Source: Magnolia sinica
Lineage: Eukaryota; Streptophyta; Magnoliopsida; Magnoliales; Magnoliaceae
NCBI RefSeq assembly: GCF_029962835.1
Contig: NC_080586.1
Location: forward strand, 66,224,001-66,288,000
Length of the DNA stretch: 64,000 nt
Reading direction: 5' to 3'
Part shown: positions 50,127 to 62,149 of the stretch, in pieces
Layout of the letters: each line of letters opens with the position of its first letter
Numbering within the stretch: the first letter of the stretch is position 1
Translations under genes and position numbers: made by a program
Notes under the pieces: generated by a model
The model's input: the letters and a program-made list of their open reading frames with translations, nothing else
What the model was told of the DNA's origin: nothing
Database searches by the model: none

Positions 50127-53100
50127 GGATGATTGGAATGATCTTAGATTTCAGGGTTTTCTGTTTCAGATCAAACCCAAGAAACCCATTTGGAAGAAAG
50201 TGGTATCATTTCAGATCACTGTATAAAAGCCACGCAAACCTGTTAGTCTCTGTCTTTTACATTTTCCTTTGGGCTGCTTTCTTTTCTTTTTCTCTCTGTT
50301 TTTTTTGTTCTTTCTTGTTATTGATCTATCTGAGTTCTTTGTTGTTTTTGTTTCTCAGATCAAACGCAAGAAACCCAATCTGATAACAGCGGTATCGTTT
50401 CAGATCATGGTATACAAGCTCCCCCAACCCATAATCCCTTTCTTCTACATATTCTGAGATTTTCTTTTCTTTTCTGTTTTTTGGTCTTTTTCCTTTTCGG
50501 TGAATGGTTGATCTGAGTTATTGGGGTTTTGTTTCAGATCAAACCGAAGAAACCCTACCAGCAACAGGCAACATCAACGCAAATCATGGTATCAAAAGCT
50601 CCCCCTACCTGTAATTTTTATTTTTATTTTTCTTCTTCTTCTTCCATTGTCTTTTTTGTGATCTTTCAGACCTAACCTAGAAAAAAACCCGTTTTTAGAT
50701 CAGGAGCAGAACCTTCCTATTTTGCAGAAGATTGATGCTTTGAGCGCTAAAATCAAGGTGAATTCTAAAACCATTTAAATACAGTAGCACTCTTCTTTCC
50801 AATACAAACATGAAATAGTCCTGAAACAGAAATTCGGAAATCCTAATAAGCGTCCAAATCCCAAAATCACAATTTATTTTTCGCCACTCCTCAAATTGCA
50901 ATGAGCCAAACAGCCTAAAGAAATCTATCCATACTTGCATTTGAAAATCATACTCCATTTTTTTTTTCTCTTTCAGATGTTAAAAATGGAGCATGTGGTC
51001 CTATCAGAAGAAGTAAAGAGCATCGTTCCAGCATCCTTTCCCAGCACTGATCTATCTGCAGCCCTTCAGTCTCTTGGTTTGTGTTCCTTCTATTGATGGC
51101 TGATCTTTTTTCATTTTAAAATTTTGGACTATTTATTTATAGATTGGTTTATCGGATTTTCAGGGTTTAAGTACGAAGATCTGAAGAAAAAATACCTTGA
51201 AGAGAGCTCCGAGCGGAAGCGTCTTTACAATGAAGTAATTGAGCTGAAAGGCAACATCAGGGTCTTTTGCAGATGTAGACCTTTAAGCCCAGATGAATTT
51301 GCAAATAGTTCTTCCTCTGTCTTAGATTTTGACCCATCCCAAGAAACGGAGTTGCAGATTACTTGCTCCGATTCTTCCAAAAAACAGTTCAAATTCGACC
51401 ATGTTTTCGGCCCCCAAGATAATCAAGGTAATGAGAGGAAACCCCATAACCAATTTCTTGATTTCAGCCGCAATATTATTTTTAGAGCATTCTATATAGC
51501 AGGGTCCCACAGTTTGGCATTCCAAACTGTTCATTTTATGGGCCCCAACCATGGATGTATGATGCAGTGACAATTCCACTTTAGACAATCCTGGCCATCT
51601 GATGCTGGCCTGCAAAATGGTTGTATGATGCAGTGAGAATTTTATTTTTAGAGCATTCTATATAGGTGGGTCCCGCCTTTCGGTGTTCCAAACTGTTCAC
51701 TTTATGGGCCCAACCATAGATGTATGATGCAGTGAGAATTCCACTTTAGACAATCCTGGCCATCTGATGCTGGCTTGCAAAATGGTCAATAATAGAATAT
51801 AGACAACACTCCATATGCAACCGAAGAAGCTCGCAATCGGCTATCGTGGTTGGGTCACCAGATGAAAGGTTTGGATCCCACATATTCAGAATAATGGCCC
51901 GAAATAGTTCAAACCAAGCATTGATTCTTTATTTTCTTTATATATTTTACAGAGGCTGTCTTTGCAAAAACATCACCAATCGTGACATCGGTGTTGGATG
52001 GGTTCAATGTCTGTATATTTGCGTATGGACAGACTGGGACAGGGAAGACATTTACGATGGAAGGAACACCAGAAAACAGAGGTGTTAACTACAGGACATT
52101 GGAAAAGCTGTTTCAGATTTCGAGAGAAAGAGAGACTACAATGCGCTACGAGTTGCTTGTGAGCATGTTGGAAGTTTATAATGAGAAAATTAGAGATCTT
52201 CTGGTTGAGAATTCGAATCAACCAGTGAAGAAGTAAGTAGTCCTTTGTTTTAAAGTTATGAAAGTGAAAGAAAACAAGATAAATGATGGATAATTATCTA
52301 TTGGTGTACTATAGGATCCTGACGGATCTCCCAAAACAATGTATAGTTTGAATTGAGGCCATGGCATGGTGATTCAGACTGTTAATCTGTTGGGGCCCAC
52401 TGTGGATGGAGAATGACCCAAAAAAGTTCCTAGGTTGAAAGATTCCAGTCCATCTATCTTTTTGGTTCATGTTTTACCATCGCTGTAAAAAAAAAAAAAA
52501 TTCATAAACCATCTATTTGTAGAGATTCTCGAATCTGGGAAATTATGGGACATCTCCCATCCCACAGTGGAGGGGGCTCTTAGCTGTCTGGGTTGCCACT
52601 GAACTACCGGCCCCACATGTAGAGAAGATCGCCTTCGGAAACAATATGATTAGTGGGTGTGGGTACCATATGATTCCTTTCATCTTGTATGCATTGTCAT
52701 CGCATTGATCAGTTTAATTACAAATGGAAGATGTTTATATGTTGTGGGTTGTTTTGTAAATCTCGTGCGAAGGTTGGAGATAAAGCAAGCAGCAGAGGGA
52801 ACACAGGAAGTCCCAGGGCTGGTTGAAGCTCCGGTTGTGAACACAGATGAGGTGTGGGAACTGCTCAAAGCTGGAACCCGAAATAGAGCAGTTGGATCAA
52901 CCAATGCCAACCAGCTCAGCAGCCGCTCGCACTGGTAATAAGTTATACTTTTATTTTGTTTCCCTCTCTCTTTTTCTTTTTCTTTTTTTCATTAAAAATT
53001 CTTCGATTCATCCGAGTGTTGTCTGTTTTGATGAACAAGTGACCTAATCAACTAAGCTTGGATCGTTATTAATACTAGGATAACATGAACCTTATTTTCT

Positions 53101-56100
53101 CTAATATTTTCAAAATGAGGGTTTAGTTCTTGCAGTCACACATAATAGAAGATTATTGTGGGTGAATCTGCAATTAGTTGGTCACACACAAATGTTTGAG
53201 ATGCATGACAATAGAAGATCATTGTGGGTGAATCTCATGATTGTCCGGTCATGGTCAGATGTGGTGTGTGAATCCCATGAATGTCCCATCGTGATCGGAT
53301 GGTGATGAGAGAGGTGGGCCACCTACTGCATTGTGGGTGCTTCATTCTGGGTCATTCCTAACATGCAAATCATGATGCAATTATTGTGAGCGAGATAACT
53401 AAATTATCCCAATTGGTCTAATGACAAAGATACCCTGGATGCAGCTTGTTGCGTGTGACCATTAGGGGGGAGAATCTGGTAAATGGGCAGAGAAGCAGAA
53501 GCCACCTCTGGCTGGTAGATCTTGCTGGCAGTGAACGTGTGGGGAAGACTGAAGTTGAGGGAGAAAGGCTCAAAGAGTCACAGTGCATTAACAAGTCCTT
53601 GTCAGCACTTGGTGATGTCATCTCGGCGCTTGCATCCAAGAATCCGCACATACCATACAGGCATGTCCGAAATAAAATGCTCATTATCAACATCCTCACA
53701 CCATCTCTTTATTTAGCATGCTAATGGAATACTCTTATTGTTTTTCAAACGTCAGGAACTCAAAGCTTACCCATTTGCTGCAGAGTTCTCTAGGTAAGCA
53801 TCTTAGATTGCTAGTAGGCATTTTCCTTAGTACTTGTGGGGCCCACATGGTTCATGGACGAACCATGCCGGAATAATCTCCTTGACAGGATAAATCCTAG
53901 CCCTTTTCTGTTGTTCGCCTGCAAATAGGCGGTTGAGAAAAGAGATGGCAACTGTCCATATTCAACTGAAAAATGGTCAAAGATCGAATATTGTGGCTGA
54001 AGCATACAACAAAAGGCACCCTACTGATATCAGCCGTTGAATTCAGACCACTGATCATTTTCTTTCTAAACCATATGGCCACAAAATGTCCTGGGTGTGA
54101 TTTTTCGAGGATATGGACCCCGGTCTATATCGTGTGCATTTATACCATATGTGGTAGATGGGTCACCTTCATTTAATAAAATGGGCGGGAAACACACTTG
54201 GGTGATCTAGCTTGCTTACATATACAAAGAGTGCTATTTTACAAATCCAATGGATTGGACCCACAGCTAACCCTCTTAGTTGCTTATCTGTTCTCACACA
54301 CAGCTCACCTGCTAAGTTGCTTGACTGGCTGGATAATTATGAATTAACTAACTAACAATCAAATACAGGTGGAGATTGCAAGACGTTGATGTTTGTTCAG
54401 ATCAGCCCAAGTGCCACAGATTTGGGAGAGACTCTCTGCTCACTCAATTTCGCCAGTCGGGTTCGTGGGATCGAGCATGGCCCAGCCCGTAAACAGTCGG
54501 ACCCTATGGAATTTTTCAAGTACAAACAGATGGTAATGCCATCTCATTCTAGAGTTGATGTGTAAAATAGCAAAAACAAAACCCAGAAAATGGGAAGTCG
54601 AATGAGTTGTTCATGGGGGTTGCCATTAATTTGATTTTACAGGCAGAGAAGCTGAAGCAAGATGAGAAGGAAACAAAGAAAATGATGGACAGCTTGCAGT
54701 CATTGCAATTGAAGTTTGCCGCCCGGGAGCAGCTGTGCAGAAACCTTCAGGAAAAGGTAGAAAGCAGTTTGAAATACATGTTTTTTTTTTTTTCTTTCAT
54801 TCCGTTTTTCGCATTCTTTGAATTCCTTTTGAGACATTATCTGGTGCTTGACCTGGCCAAACACTGTTAGATTTTGCAACTGGGGCACTGACTTTCTGTG
54901 ATCCTGTCCGTTCAACTGGTTGGCCTAAGGCATACACCAGAAGTCTCCATTGGATTATCTTAACCGTCCGACTTGTGGCCTCCGAATTGACAGTTTCATT
55001 AACAATCCACATTCAACAACAAAGTAATCTCTCTGATGGTATGATTAAGATTTTCTGATGGTTGGCCTAAGGCATACACCAGAAGTCTCCATTGGATTAT
55101 CATAACCGTCCGACTTGTGGCCTCCGAATTGACAGTTGCATTAACAATCCACATTCAACAACAAAGTAATCTCTCTGATGGCATGATTAAGATTTTCTGA
55201 TGGTGGCTTTTGGGGTATGGCTCATTCACAATGTGCCTGCCTGTAGTTAGCAAAACTCCATTTTAAACTCCGTATTTTTTGAAAGAAAGTGTATGATTGC
55301 TTCATTGTTTAAAACTCTGTATACTTGGGAAGATTAGCAATAGAAATAGTTTTTTTGCAGATAAAGCTGAATTAAACTATTGTTTTGGAGAGAAAAAAAA
55401 AAAAAACTGTTTTATACAAAAAGAAAATTTTGAAGGTTAGGATAGAAACCAGTTCACATAATGACATGGATTGGTTGGGATAGAAACCAATTCACATATG
55501 GATTACTTGAAAGGAAGGATTTGAGAATATTAACCCACTACCTGATGGACTGGATTCGTCTATCTAACGCATGTTTTACGCAAGGCATAAAACACTCAGG
55601 CTCTGTGGGGTCCACCATGTTGTATATGTAAAATTTACTCCATACATAATAGCATTATATGGACTATATATTCATAAGATAAGTCTGATTAGAAACTCAT
55701 ATGGGCCACACAAATGAGAACGATGTAAAATTGCTCCCAGAACCGTTGTTAAGTTCACCCAGTGTGGCCCATGTGAGTTTTGTATCTTCTCTTCATCCCG
55801 GTGACTTACACGTGATAAATGGGTTTGATGAAAGACATACACCATAGTGACCCCACACACAATCCTATGGTTGGCGTCTGATACCCCTGTGTGGATCTAG
55901 CTGATTTTTGGCCCTTGGGCCTAACATCAAGGAGATAACATGATAGAAGATGGAGTTCATTTTAGGGGGTTATTTGGAGCACGTATTTGATATTATGCAC
56001 TAGCAATTACCATGTAATCCATGTGAATTGGAATCATCAATTTTGTTTGGCAGCGTGTAATTGGAGTCCACTAAAATCCATGTGAATGTGTTTGGCAGCC

Positions 56101-56559
56101 TATATTTGAAACGCATTGGTGGAGAGAGAATGAGAAAGAGGACCGTAACTTGTGAATAGGTGATAATAGGTAGTATCAGAATCAATGTGAAATGGAATCA
56201 CGTGGATTTTCCCTTCTTTTTTTCTTTTTTTTTTCAGAAGGACTTTGGTATATTTTGATGTGAATTGGATTCACATCAAATACTCCCCCAAATGCTCCAA
56301 TTACCACCAATTCACACCAATTACCCACTCGCAAACAATCCCTTGCAAATACAACATGGTGGGCCTCACAGATTTGGTTGTTTATACACTGCGTAAAACA
56401 AATGTTGTAGAGGATTCCATTCTCTACTTGATTATCAATATACATTATCACTCATGCACACAGAAATTTCAAAATTGTTTCAGTTGAAGTTTTGTATTTT
56501 TAATCTTATTTATGTACAATGGATACAAGCATATATGTGCATAATAGCCTTCTCCGTCC

Positions 56560-56598
<39 letters not shown>

Positions 56599-57662
56599 TC
56601 CCCACTGGATGATCCGATAAAGGTGGCCGACTGTTGATTTAGCTTGCAGAACTAAAAAAGAAAAGAAAAGAAAAAAAAAATGTTGTTTAGCTCAATCGAG
56701 CATTTATATATTTTTGTACATTGATGCTCTTCCGCCAGTCTAAATCTGCGGCTGATAGGCGATCACTTGGTTTTTATAATTTACAGGTTAAAGAACTTGA
56801 GAGCCAACTAGCTGAAGAGAGGAAAGCCAGACTGCAACAGGAAAATAGAGCTGCTGCCAAAGATCAGAAGGCGGCCCAAAATGAAAAAAAACCACCTCTG
56901 TTCCCATCTAAGCTGCGGCCACCTCTCGGCAGACTCACCAACGTCCTGCCTCCCATGGGTCCCACTCGGATCAGTGCCGCTCCCCAACCGGCAAAGGAAG
57001 ACAAAGAGAACATGATCATTACAACAAGACTACCTGCGGTCTCCCCACCAGCCAAGCCTCCCATGAGAGCACGCCGGATTTCCTTGGCCACTTCAGCACG
57101 CCCTCAAACTATGCAGCCCAAGAGGCGGGTCTCCATCGCGGTTGTATCAACCAATGCTACCACTGCAACTTCTACAAAATACTCCTCGCATATAATCAAC
57201 GGTGGTAATATGGTGGGCCGGAAATCTTTTGTGAGGGACCCACGGAGGCGATCAAGGATATTCTCTCCGCTGCCCGAACCGACATTACTAGCAATGACTC
57301 CAGACAGTAAAAGAAGCAGCAGCATTATCAGCAGTGCAAGCAAATTCTTCAGCCCCCCAACACAGCAACGCTCATGGGTTCCAAAGCTGCCAACCGTCAT
57401 TTCTCCACGACGGTCACGGTTAGCCATCTCCAGCCCACTCAACCTAAGGGGCCTGAGAAATACACAGGCACTCAACAAATTCTGTTTAAGTGTTCAGCGG
57501 AAAGTTGTTAGCTCGCCAGCTGCACAACAGCAATCATCATCAGCTATTTCAGAAGCATACAGTCGACTTCAGCAAGGCAAAGAAGTGTCAGGAACGATGG
57601 GCCCTGCTCGACAGATTTTGTTGAACCACAGAAGAAGAGCTAGTATTCAGTCATTCGTGTAA
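49851..57662 (+). CDS. KIN14S: Kinesin-14 motor protein, KIN-14S type, 15 exons
   Basis: Exons: 49851-49902, 49988-50038, 50170-50220, 50359-50409, 50538-50588, 50699-50757, 50977-51076, 51164-51427, 51953-52232, 52773-52934, 53445-53660, 53756-53793, 54369-54532, 54643-54756, 56787-57662; 842 residues, phases consistent throughout. Microtubule motor of the C-type (minus-end) family. A short coiled coil (residues about 87-160) leads into the neck/motor start [14 protein letters not shown]. The motor has the P-loop GQTGTGKT, switch I as NQLSSRSH, switch II DLAGSE, and ends [12 protein letters not shown] coiled coil follows (exons 14-15), then a basic Ser/Arg-rich tail with RRISLA and RRVSIA. 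This order, with the motor before a long basic tail, fits plant KIN-14S. The N-terminus has four repeated 51-nt exons. Intron 11 is GC-AG. No stop or frameshift, so probably functional. The 2-kb last intron holds repeats. Confidence 0.93.
49988..50588 (+). repeat. Four tandem 51-nt exon-intron duplications in the kinesin gene
   Basis: Exons 2-5 (49988, 50170, 50359 and 50538, each 51 nt, all phase 1) begin ATCAAAC and encode variants of [17 protein letters not shown]. The introns after exons 3-5 also begin alike (GTAT(A/C)AAAGC...), so whole exon-intron units were duplicated. A decayed further copy is visible in the intron before exon 6, at about 50663-50693 (TTTCAGACCTAACCTAG...AAACCC). Confidence 0.85.
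50049..50120. repeat. (CT)n microsatellite in kinesin intron 2
   Basis: About 72 bp of near-perfect CT dinucleotide between exons 2 and 3. Confidence 0.95.
51475..51790. repeat. 166-bp tandem duplication in kinesin intron 8
   Basis: TTAGAGCATTCTATATA starts both copies (51483 and 51649). Both contain TGGATGTATGATGCAGTGA-like blocks and CAATCCTGGCCATCTGATGC. Confidence 0.85.
54757..56786. other. Large last intron of the kinesin, filled with repeats
   Basis: Contains a 143-bp tandem duplication (54917 and 55060, TGGTTGGCCTAAGGCATACACC). A palindromic element of about 260 bp lies at about 55600-55860 (CTGTGGGGTCCACCATGTTGTATATG ... ACATACACCATAGTGACCCCACA). A further repeat at about 55968-56345 has GGGGGTTATTTGGAGCA and CCCCCAAATGCTCCAA as inverted ends, and (TG)n occupies 56563-56594. 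No alternative exon is recognised. Confidence 0.7.
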
Positions 57663-60021
57663 CAATAATAACGTTCTTTTCTTCTTCTGCTTCTTCTTCT
57701 TCTTCTTTTTGTCTGTTTCTTGTGTTTGTTGTTGCCGTAGATAACATTTGACAAACGAGAAACTTTCAGTCGTTCTCTTGTATCAGCATTTTTTAACCAC
57801 TGGCAGATGCTTTCTTTTATGTATAAAGAGGAATCTATGGTGGATGGCCGCCAGTTCGGTTAACTTCATCCCAACTTATATAATCTGAAAGCAGCAACTG
57901 AATGAGGAATGTTCATAAAAGCGAACTAGTTTGTATTATGCAGTTCTCATGTCTCTTGATGTTCAGGACCAATATTGTTTTTCTCCTATCTAGTTTGTAT
58001 TATGCAATTCTCGTGTCTCTTGATGTTTACAACGAATGTTGCTGTGTTCTCCTATCGGGGGAAAAAAATAATTTAGCAGTTGAAGTTTTTGTTACTTATG
58101 GGGATCTTGATCAATGAATAAGATTCACAAGTGACTCCGTCTCTTGATGTTATGACAGATAGTAGTCCTCTTGAAATCAAATCAAAGTGAGTAAAATTCA
58201 TACAAGCAAACAGAGTGGTGGACAGTATTCTGCAAATCTCATGTTTCTTGAAAACAAGAGCTGCTCCTTTCCTCCTCTTGAAGAACAAATCACAAGTGGT
58301 TGCAGTTTTTGCTTGTTTGTAATTACATATTTATTCTGCAATTCCCATTTTAGTTGCCAATTCACAAGTGACTCCGTCTCTCTTTAGGAAGGATACTCTT
58401 GAAATCAAATCGAAGTGATTGTAATTTTTGTTCTGCAATTCCCATGTTAGTTTCCAAATTGGTCTTGGTCACAACGAGGAGATTCACGGGCAACTCGGAT
58501 TGATATTTTGGAGGGATATAATATTCCTTTTTATAAACAAATTGAAGTGGTTGCAATTTTGGTTATAGTGATCATTTATAAACACGTTAAACTGATGCAT
58601 CATATGATTGCGCATTTTATTTGTTGTTGAGATCTTGATTATTCATGACTACTTAAATTAAGACGAGGAATTATATGATCCTTACTCAATTTTCACATTG
58701 TACAAGGGGGTCCCGCTGTTCACTTATCTAGAACTGTTGGCCTATCGGGACTTTGCGTGGATTGACAACGCCCCAAGAATCTTTTAGGTTGGAAAATCCT
58801 ATCCACCAATCTTGGTCATTGTTTGAATGATTCAGATTGTCTTATAGACATGATTTTTGGGGCATGGTCCATCCACTCTTGATCGGACAGATCAATTGTC
58901 ATGGTTTCCACTGTTATGAGCTGAAAAGCCTAGTATAAAGTGCATATTCTCGGGGACGGTGACATCATAATATCATAGTGACAAATATCTTCCCATATAC
59001 TAAATATATTCCATAAAAAACACCAAAATTTGGAAATGTCCCAAGAAATTACTCGTCAAGAAATCGTCGAGAGCCATATTCTCATTATGAATGAGAATAA
59101 TGAGAAACCGTCGATCACTTTTAAGTATGGACGTAAGGATCATGGACCTAAGGATCCATTATTCTCAACCGCATATTTAAAACAGGGCTGATGATCAATT
59201 ATCCATAGAATTCTATTTTGGTGATATTTTATTTTGCAGAAGTAAAATTCTAGTGAAGTTAGTCCATCCTGATTTATACATTGTGGGAACAAATTCAAGC
59301 CATTAACCATCTTATAAAATGAAAGATTTCCAATTTCAGTTGATCTCAAAATGACCCCCATTGTGGGGCCCATTGTAAAGATTTAAACCTGAGACATTTT
59401 CGATACCAAAGCAAGACATTTTCCCATTTAATTGCAAGAGGGCTAGACAATCAAATGGTTATGATAGTAACTCATCCATTGTACATGTTGCATACACGAA
59501 TGCCAACCCAGACCATCTAAATCATGGGCCCCACCAGCCTGCGAATTGCACAGAAGTCGTCTTAGTCATGATTTTGCCTGTTGAATCCAGCCTGTTGCAT
59601 ATTTGCTTTCAAACACATCCATCCATGACCACCAATTGGATGGCTAGGAATGTTTGATCATTTTGATTATCAGTCTACATCAATGACGGGACCATGATTT
59701 TGATGGTTTGCAAGTAAGTGCATTTGCTATCACTGGGACTCTCCGCAATTCAAACACTGTAATTTTCAAACACAGCCTAACATCAAATTTTCATTCTTAG
59801 ATGCCTTGGCAAGAAATGTGACATGGGAAGGGATTAAGAGAGCATTACACATACAAAAATACGCATCTTCTATTACAAATTCTATGGAGCAAGACCAGAA
59901 GAACAACCCCTTCGGCTGTCCATGTGACAATCATAATTTTACATTGAACATACAAGCACTATTAAGATCTTACTTCATTTTTTTACCCCACAAGACCACA
60001 TTCGAAACACTAAATATGTAG
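57663..60021. other. Region between the convergent kinesin and cyclin genes
   Basis: The first part is kinesin 3' untranslated sequence, with a CTT/TTC microsatellite (about 57684-57710). A 64-bp tandem duplication starts at 57926 and 57990 (CTAGTTTGTATTATGCA). CACAAGTGACTCCGTCTCTT occurs at 58128 and 58364. MITE-like sequence occupies about 58700-59400. The last 200-300 bp are probably the 3' untranslated region of the cyclin. No gene is supported. Confidence 0.5.
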
Positions 60022-60298
60022 CTAGACAGCTCTGCAACTGTATCTCTGGATGGCTTGTTGTTGGCGCTTCGAATCTTCCTTGTTAGGCCAGCCTTTCAAT
60101 CCACAGACCTGAATCGGCCGCTCTATCTGATGTGCTCCTCCGGTAGCTTCTTTCTCCAGCAGCAAACAGTACCTCCCGAATGTCCCTAGATTCACATGGA
60201 GTCTGAAATCCAAACTGAACAGGAATTTCAGCTCCAATCTGTTCATCTCCAAAGCATCGACCCCACCAACTTTAGCATAATATGCATTGTTGAAAAAT
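60022..60298 (-). CDS. P/U-type cyclin (CYCP), last exon only
   Basis: Reading down from 60298 after an acceptor (GAACATGCAG), the exon encodes FFNNAYYAKVGGVDALEMNR, then LELKFLFSLDFRLHVNLGTF and GRYCLLLEKE, ending at a TAG at 60022-60024. This is the C-terminal half of the cyclin box of plant P-type (U-type, PREG-like) cyclins. They partner A-type CDKs and are linked to phosphate and nutrient signalling. The family is usually about 200-230 residues; about 92 are here. The upstream exon(s), with the N-terminal cyclin-box half ending near ...AAKFIDDA, are not in the window. A MITE at 60382 and a Ty1/copia element from 61266 lie on that side, apparently inside the intron. Confidence 0.85.
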
Positions 60299-60381
60299 CT
60301 GCATGTTCAATTCCAATAGTGGAGGATGAGTAGCTACCATATACTGAAGGGATGCACAAGGCAGAGAGACGTACTGGAAAT

Positions 60382-60719
60382 GGGACTGTTTGGATTGGTT
60401 TAAACTAAAATGTGGATATGGAAAACCAAACATCACATCCGAGGAAATGAAAATGTGTGGAAAGAATCCACAATAACCTGCTTGTTTTAGGACACATGAT
60501 TTCCACAGAAATGTTAAAAGGTCGAGGGTCAAATAACAAGAGTTGCTCCCCGTGGAAATGTAGATTTAACAAGTTATAAAGTGGAAACAGAAATCGCAAT
60601 TTTGAGGAATTGATTTCCACATATTATTTTATTTCCACAAACAGAGGAAAACATCACATCTCTGGAAATCAATTTCATTTGCACGGTTTTCGAGAGGATT
60701 CCACCAATCCAAACAGCCC
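60382..60719. mobile_element. MITE of about 338 bp in the presumed cyclin intron
   Basis: Left end GGGACTGTTTGGATTGG and right end, read inverted, GGGCTGTTTGGATTGG are near-identical terminal repeats. The target duplication is unclear. The interior has repeated GAAATCAATTTCCAC-like words and no coding. The terminal sequence resembles Harbinger/Tourist-type MITEs, but the class is not certain. Confidence 0.65.
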
Positions 60720-61265
60720 TTCCTATCTATCGTCTAAGCAGAATTAAATGATCCTCTCCATGAGAATATCCACTGTATAAAAAAGTTCGCAGTTTGACCA
60801 AGGGTCCTGTGGTTCGGTGATCCAGACCACTGGATTGTTAGGGCCCACTGTCGATGGACCATATCATGGAATATCTCCAATAGGACAATCCTAACCATGC
60901 CAAAAGACAAAACAGCAAGGTTAAATAATTTCTTCTGTTGAAATATTGACAAAAACTAGAATATATTCATGTTGCATCTAATACTTACAATTGTGAGTAG
61001 CGCACAAGACCTCGTGGTCTTATTGAGGCCGATTCCAGCCCGTAGAAAAATACCATATGGAAAATCAACGGTGCTAGGAAATTTCAACTTTAGTTCAGTT
61101 TCAATCCTTAGAGAAGAAACTAGCAAAAAGGTTGCCCCCCATTGAATATGGGCTTCACTATGGGTTCATATGTGTGATGTAGTCATGCAAAAGGTGTGGC
61201 CAACCATGAAGATGATCTGTGACAAAATTCAGGCTGGTTCACTCAACAATCAGGCCATGGGGATG
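60720..61265. other. Presumed cyclin intron, no gene seen
   Basis: Contains MITE-like words (GTGGTTCGGTGATCCAGACCAC, GGGCCCACTGTCGATGGACC) and nothing coding. Confidence 0.5.
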
Positions 61266-61629
61266 TGTTGGGGGCCTTGCACAAAACCTTAGGATCTAGC
61301 CTCCTAAAAACACCAGAATTATGGGATAATAAAGCAATGAAATAAATCAAAGCATAAACCATACGACACCAGGGAATTTTACGTGGAAAACCCTCAAAGA
61401 GGTAAAAACCACGGGACCTCGTCCAGATCAACAATCCACTATAAAGCAGAACGTTACAACCGATCACAAGCACACACCGCTTGGATCAAACCTTCTTCAC
61501 TCACGCAGGAGTGGATGAATAATAAGAGAATAATGAAAAACAGAGAGATTTCATCGATCATGAGGACATAGAAGCATTGAGATGTGGACTGCGAAGTAGA
61601 TCACCTCTACGAGCAGAATCTCCCTTCCA

Positions 61630-61676
<47 letters not shown>

Positions 61677-62020
61677 TTGATAGCCCTAGGCCCTCTTAGA
61701 GTACCTTTAGGAAACCTTAGAATACCCTGAAATACCCTAATCCCGCATACACCCCTTTATATACGAATAGAAAGAGATAGAATCAAAATAGGAAACAATT
61801 TTCACAGAATCTGCATTTCTGCAATCGCATCTACGTAATTCTTCGATGGTATCGAAGGTCTCTCGATGACAGCCTTCGATGATATCGAAACAGGACCAAA
61901 ACTGTCCAGCAACCAGGGGTGAAAAATTCCGACCAGTGGTGAAAAATCCCAACGACTATCGATGATATCGAAACTGGTTCGATTTCATCGAAGCCAGCAA
62001 TGAGGAGAAAATCCCCATCA
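61266..62020 (-). repeat. 3' LTR of the Ty1/copia element, about 755 bp
   Basis: The + strand starts TGTTGGGGGCC and ends CCCCATCA, so the termini TGTTGGGG/TGATGGGG are inverted with one mismatch. It abuts the purine tract at 62021. It contains a (CT)n microsatellite at about 61635-61673 and, on the - strand, several repeats of TTCGATG/ATCGAAG-type words at about 61845-61990. Confidence 0.8.
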
Positions 62021-62149
62021 AATCTCCCCATTTTCGACTCAGGAGGAATTCACCTTCTTTAAGCCAGCTTGGTTTCTACAAACCTCAAACTTGCCCTTGA
62101 GCAAAGCCTTGGTCATCATGTCTAACCCATTATCGTCCGTGTGGACCTT

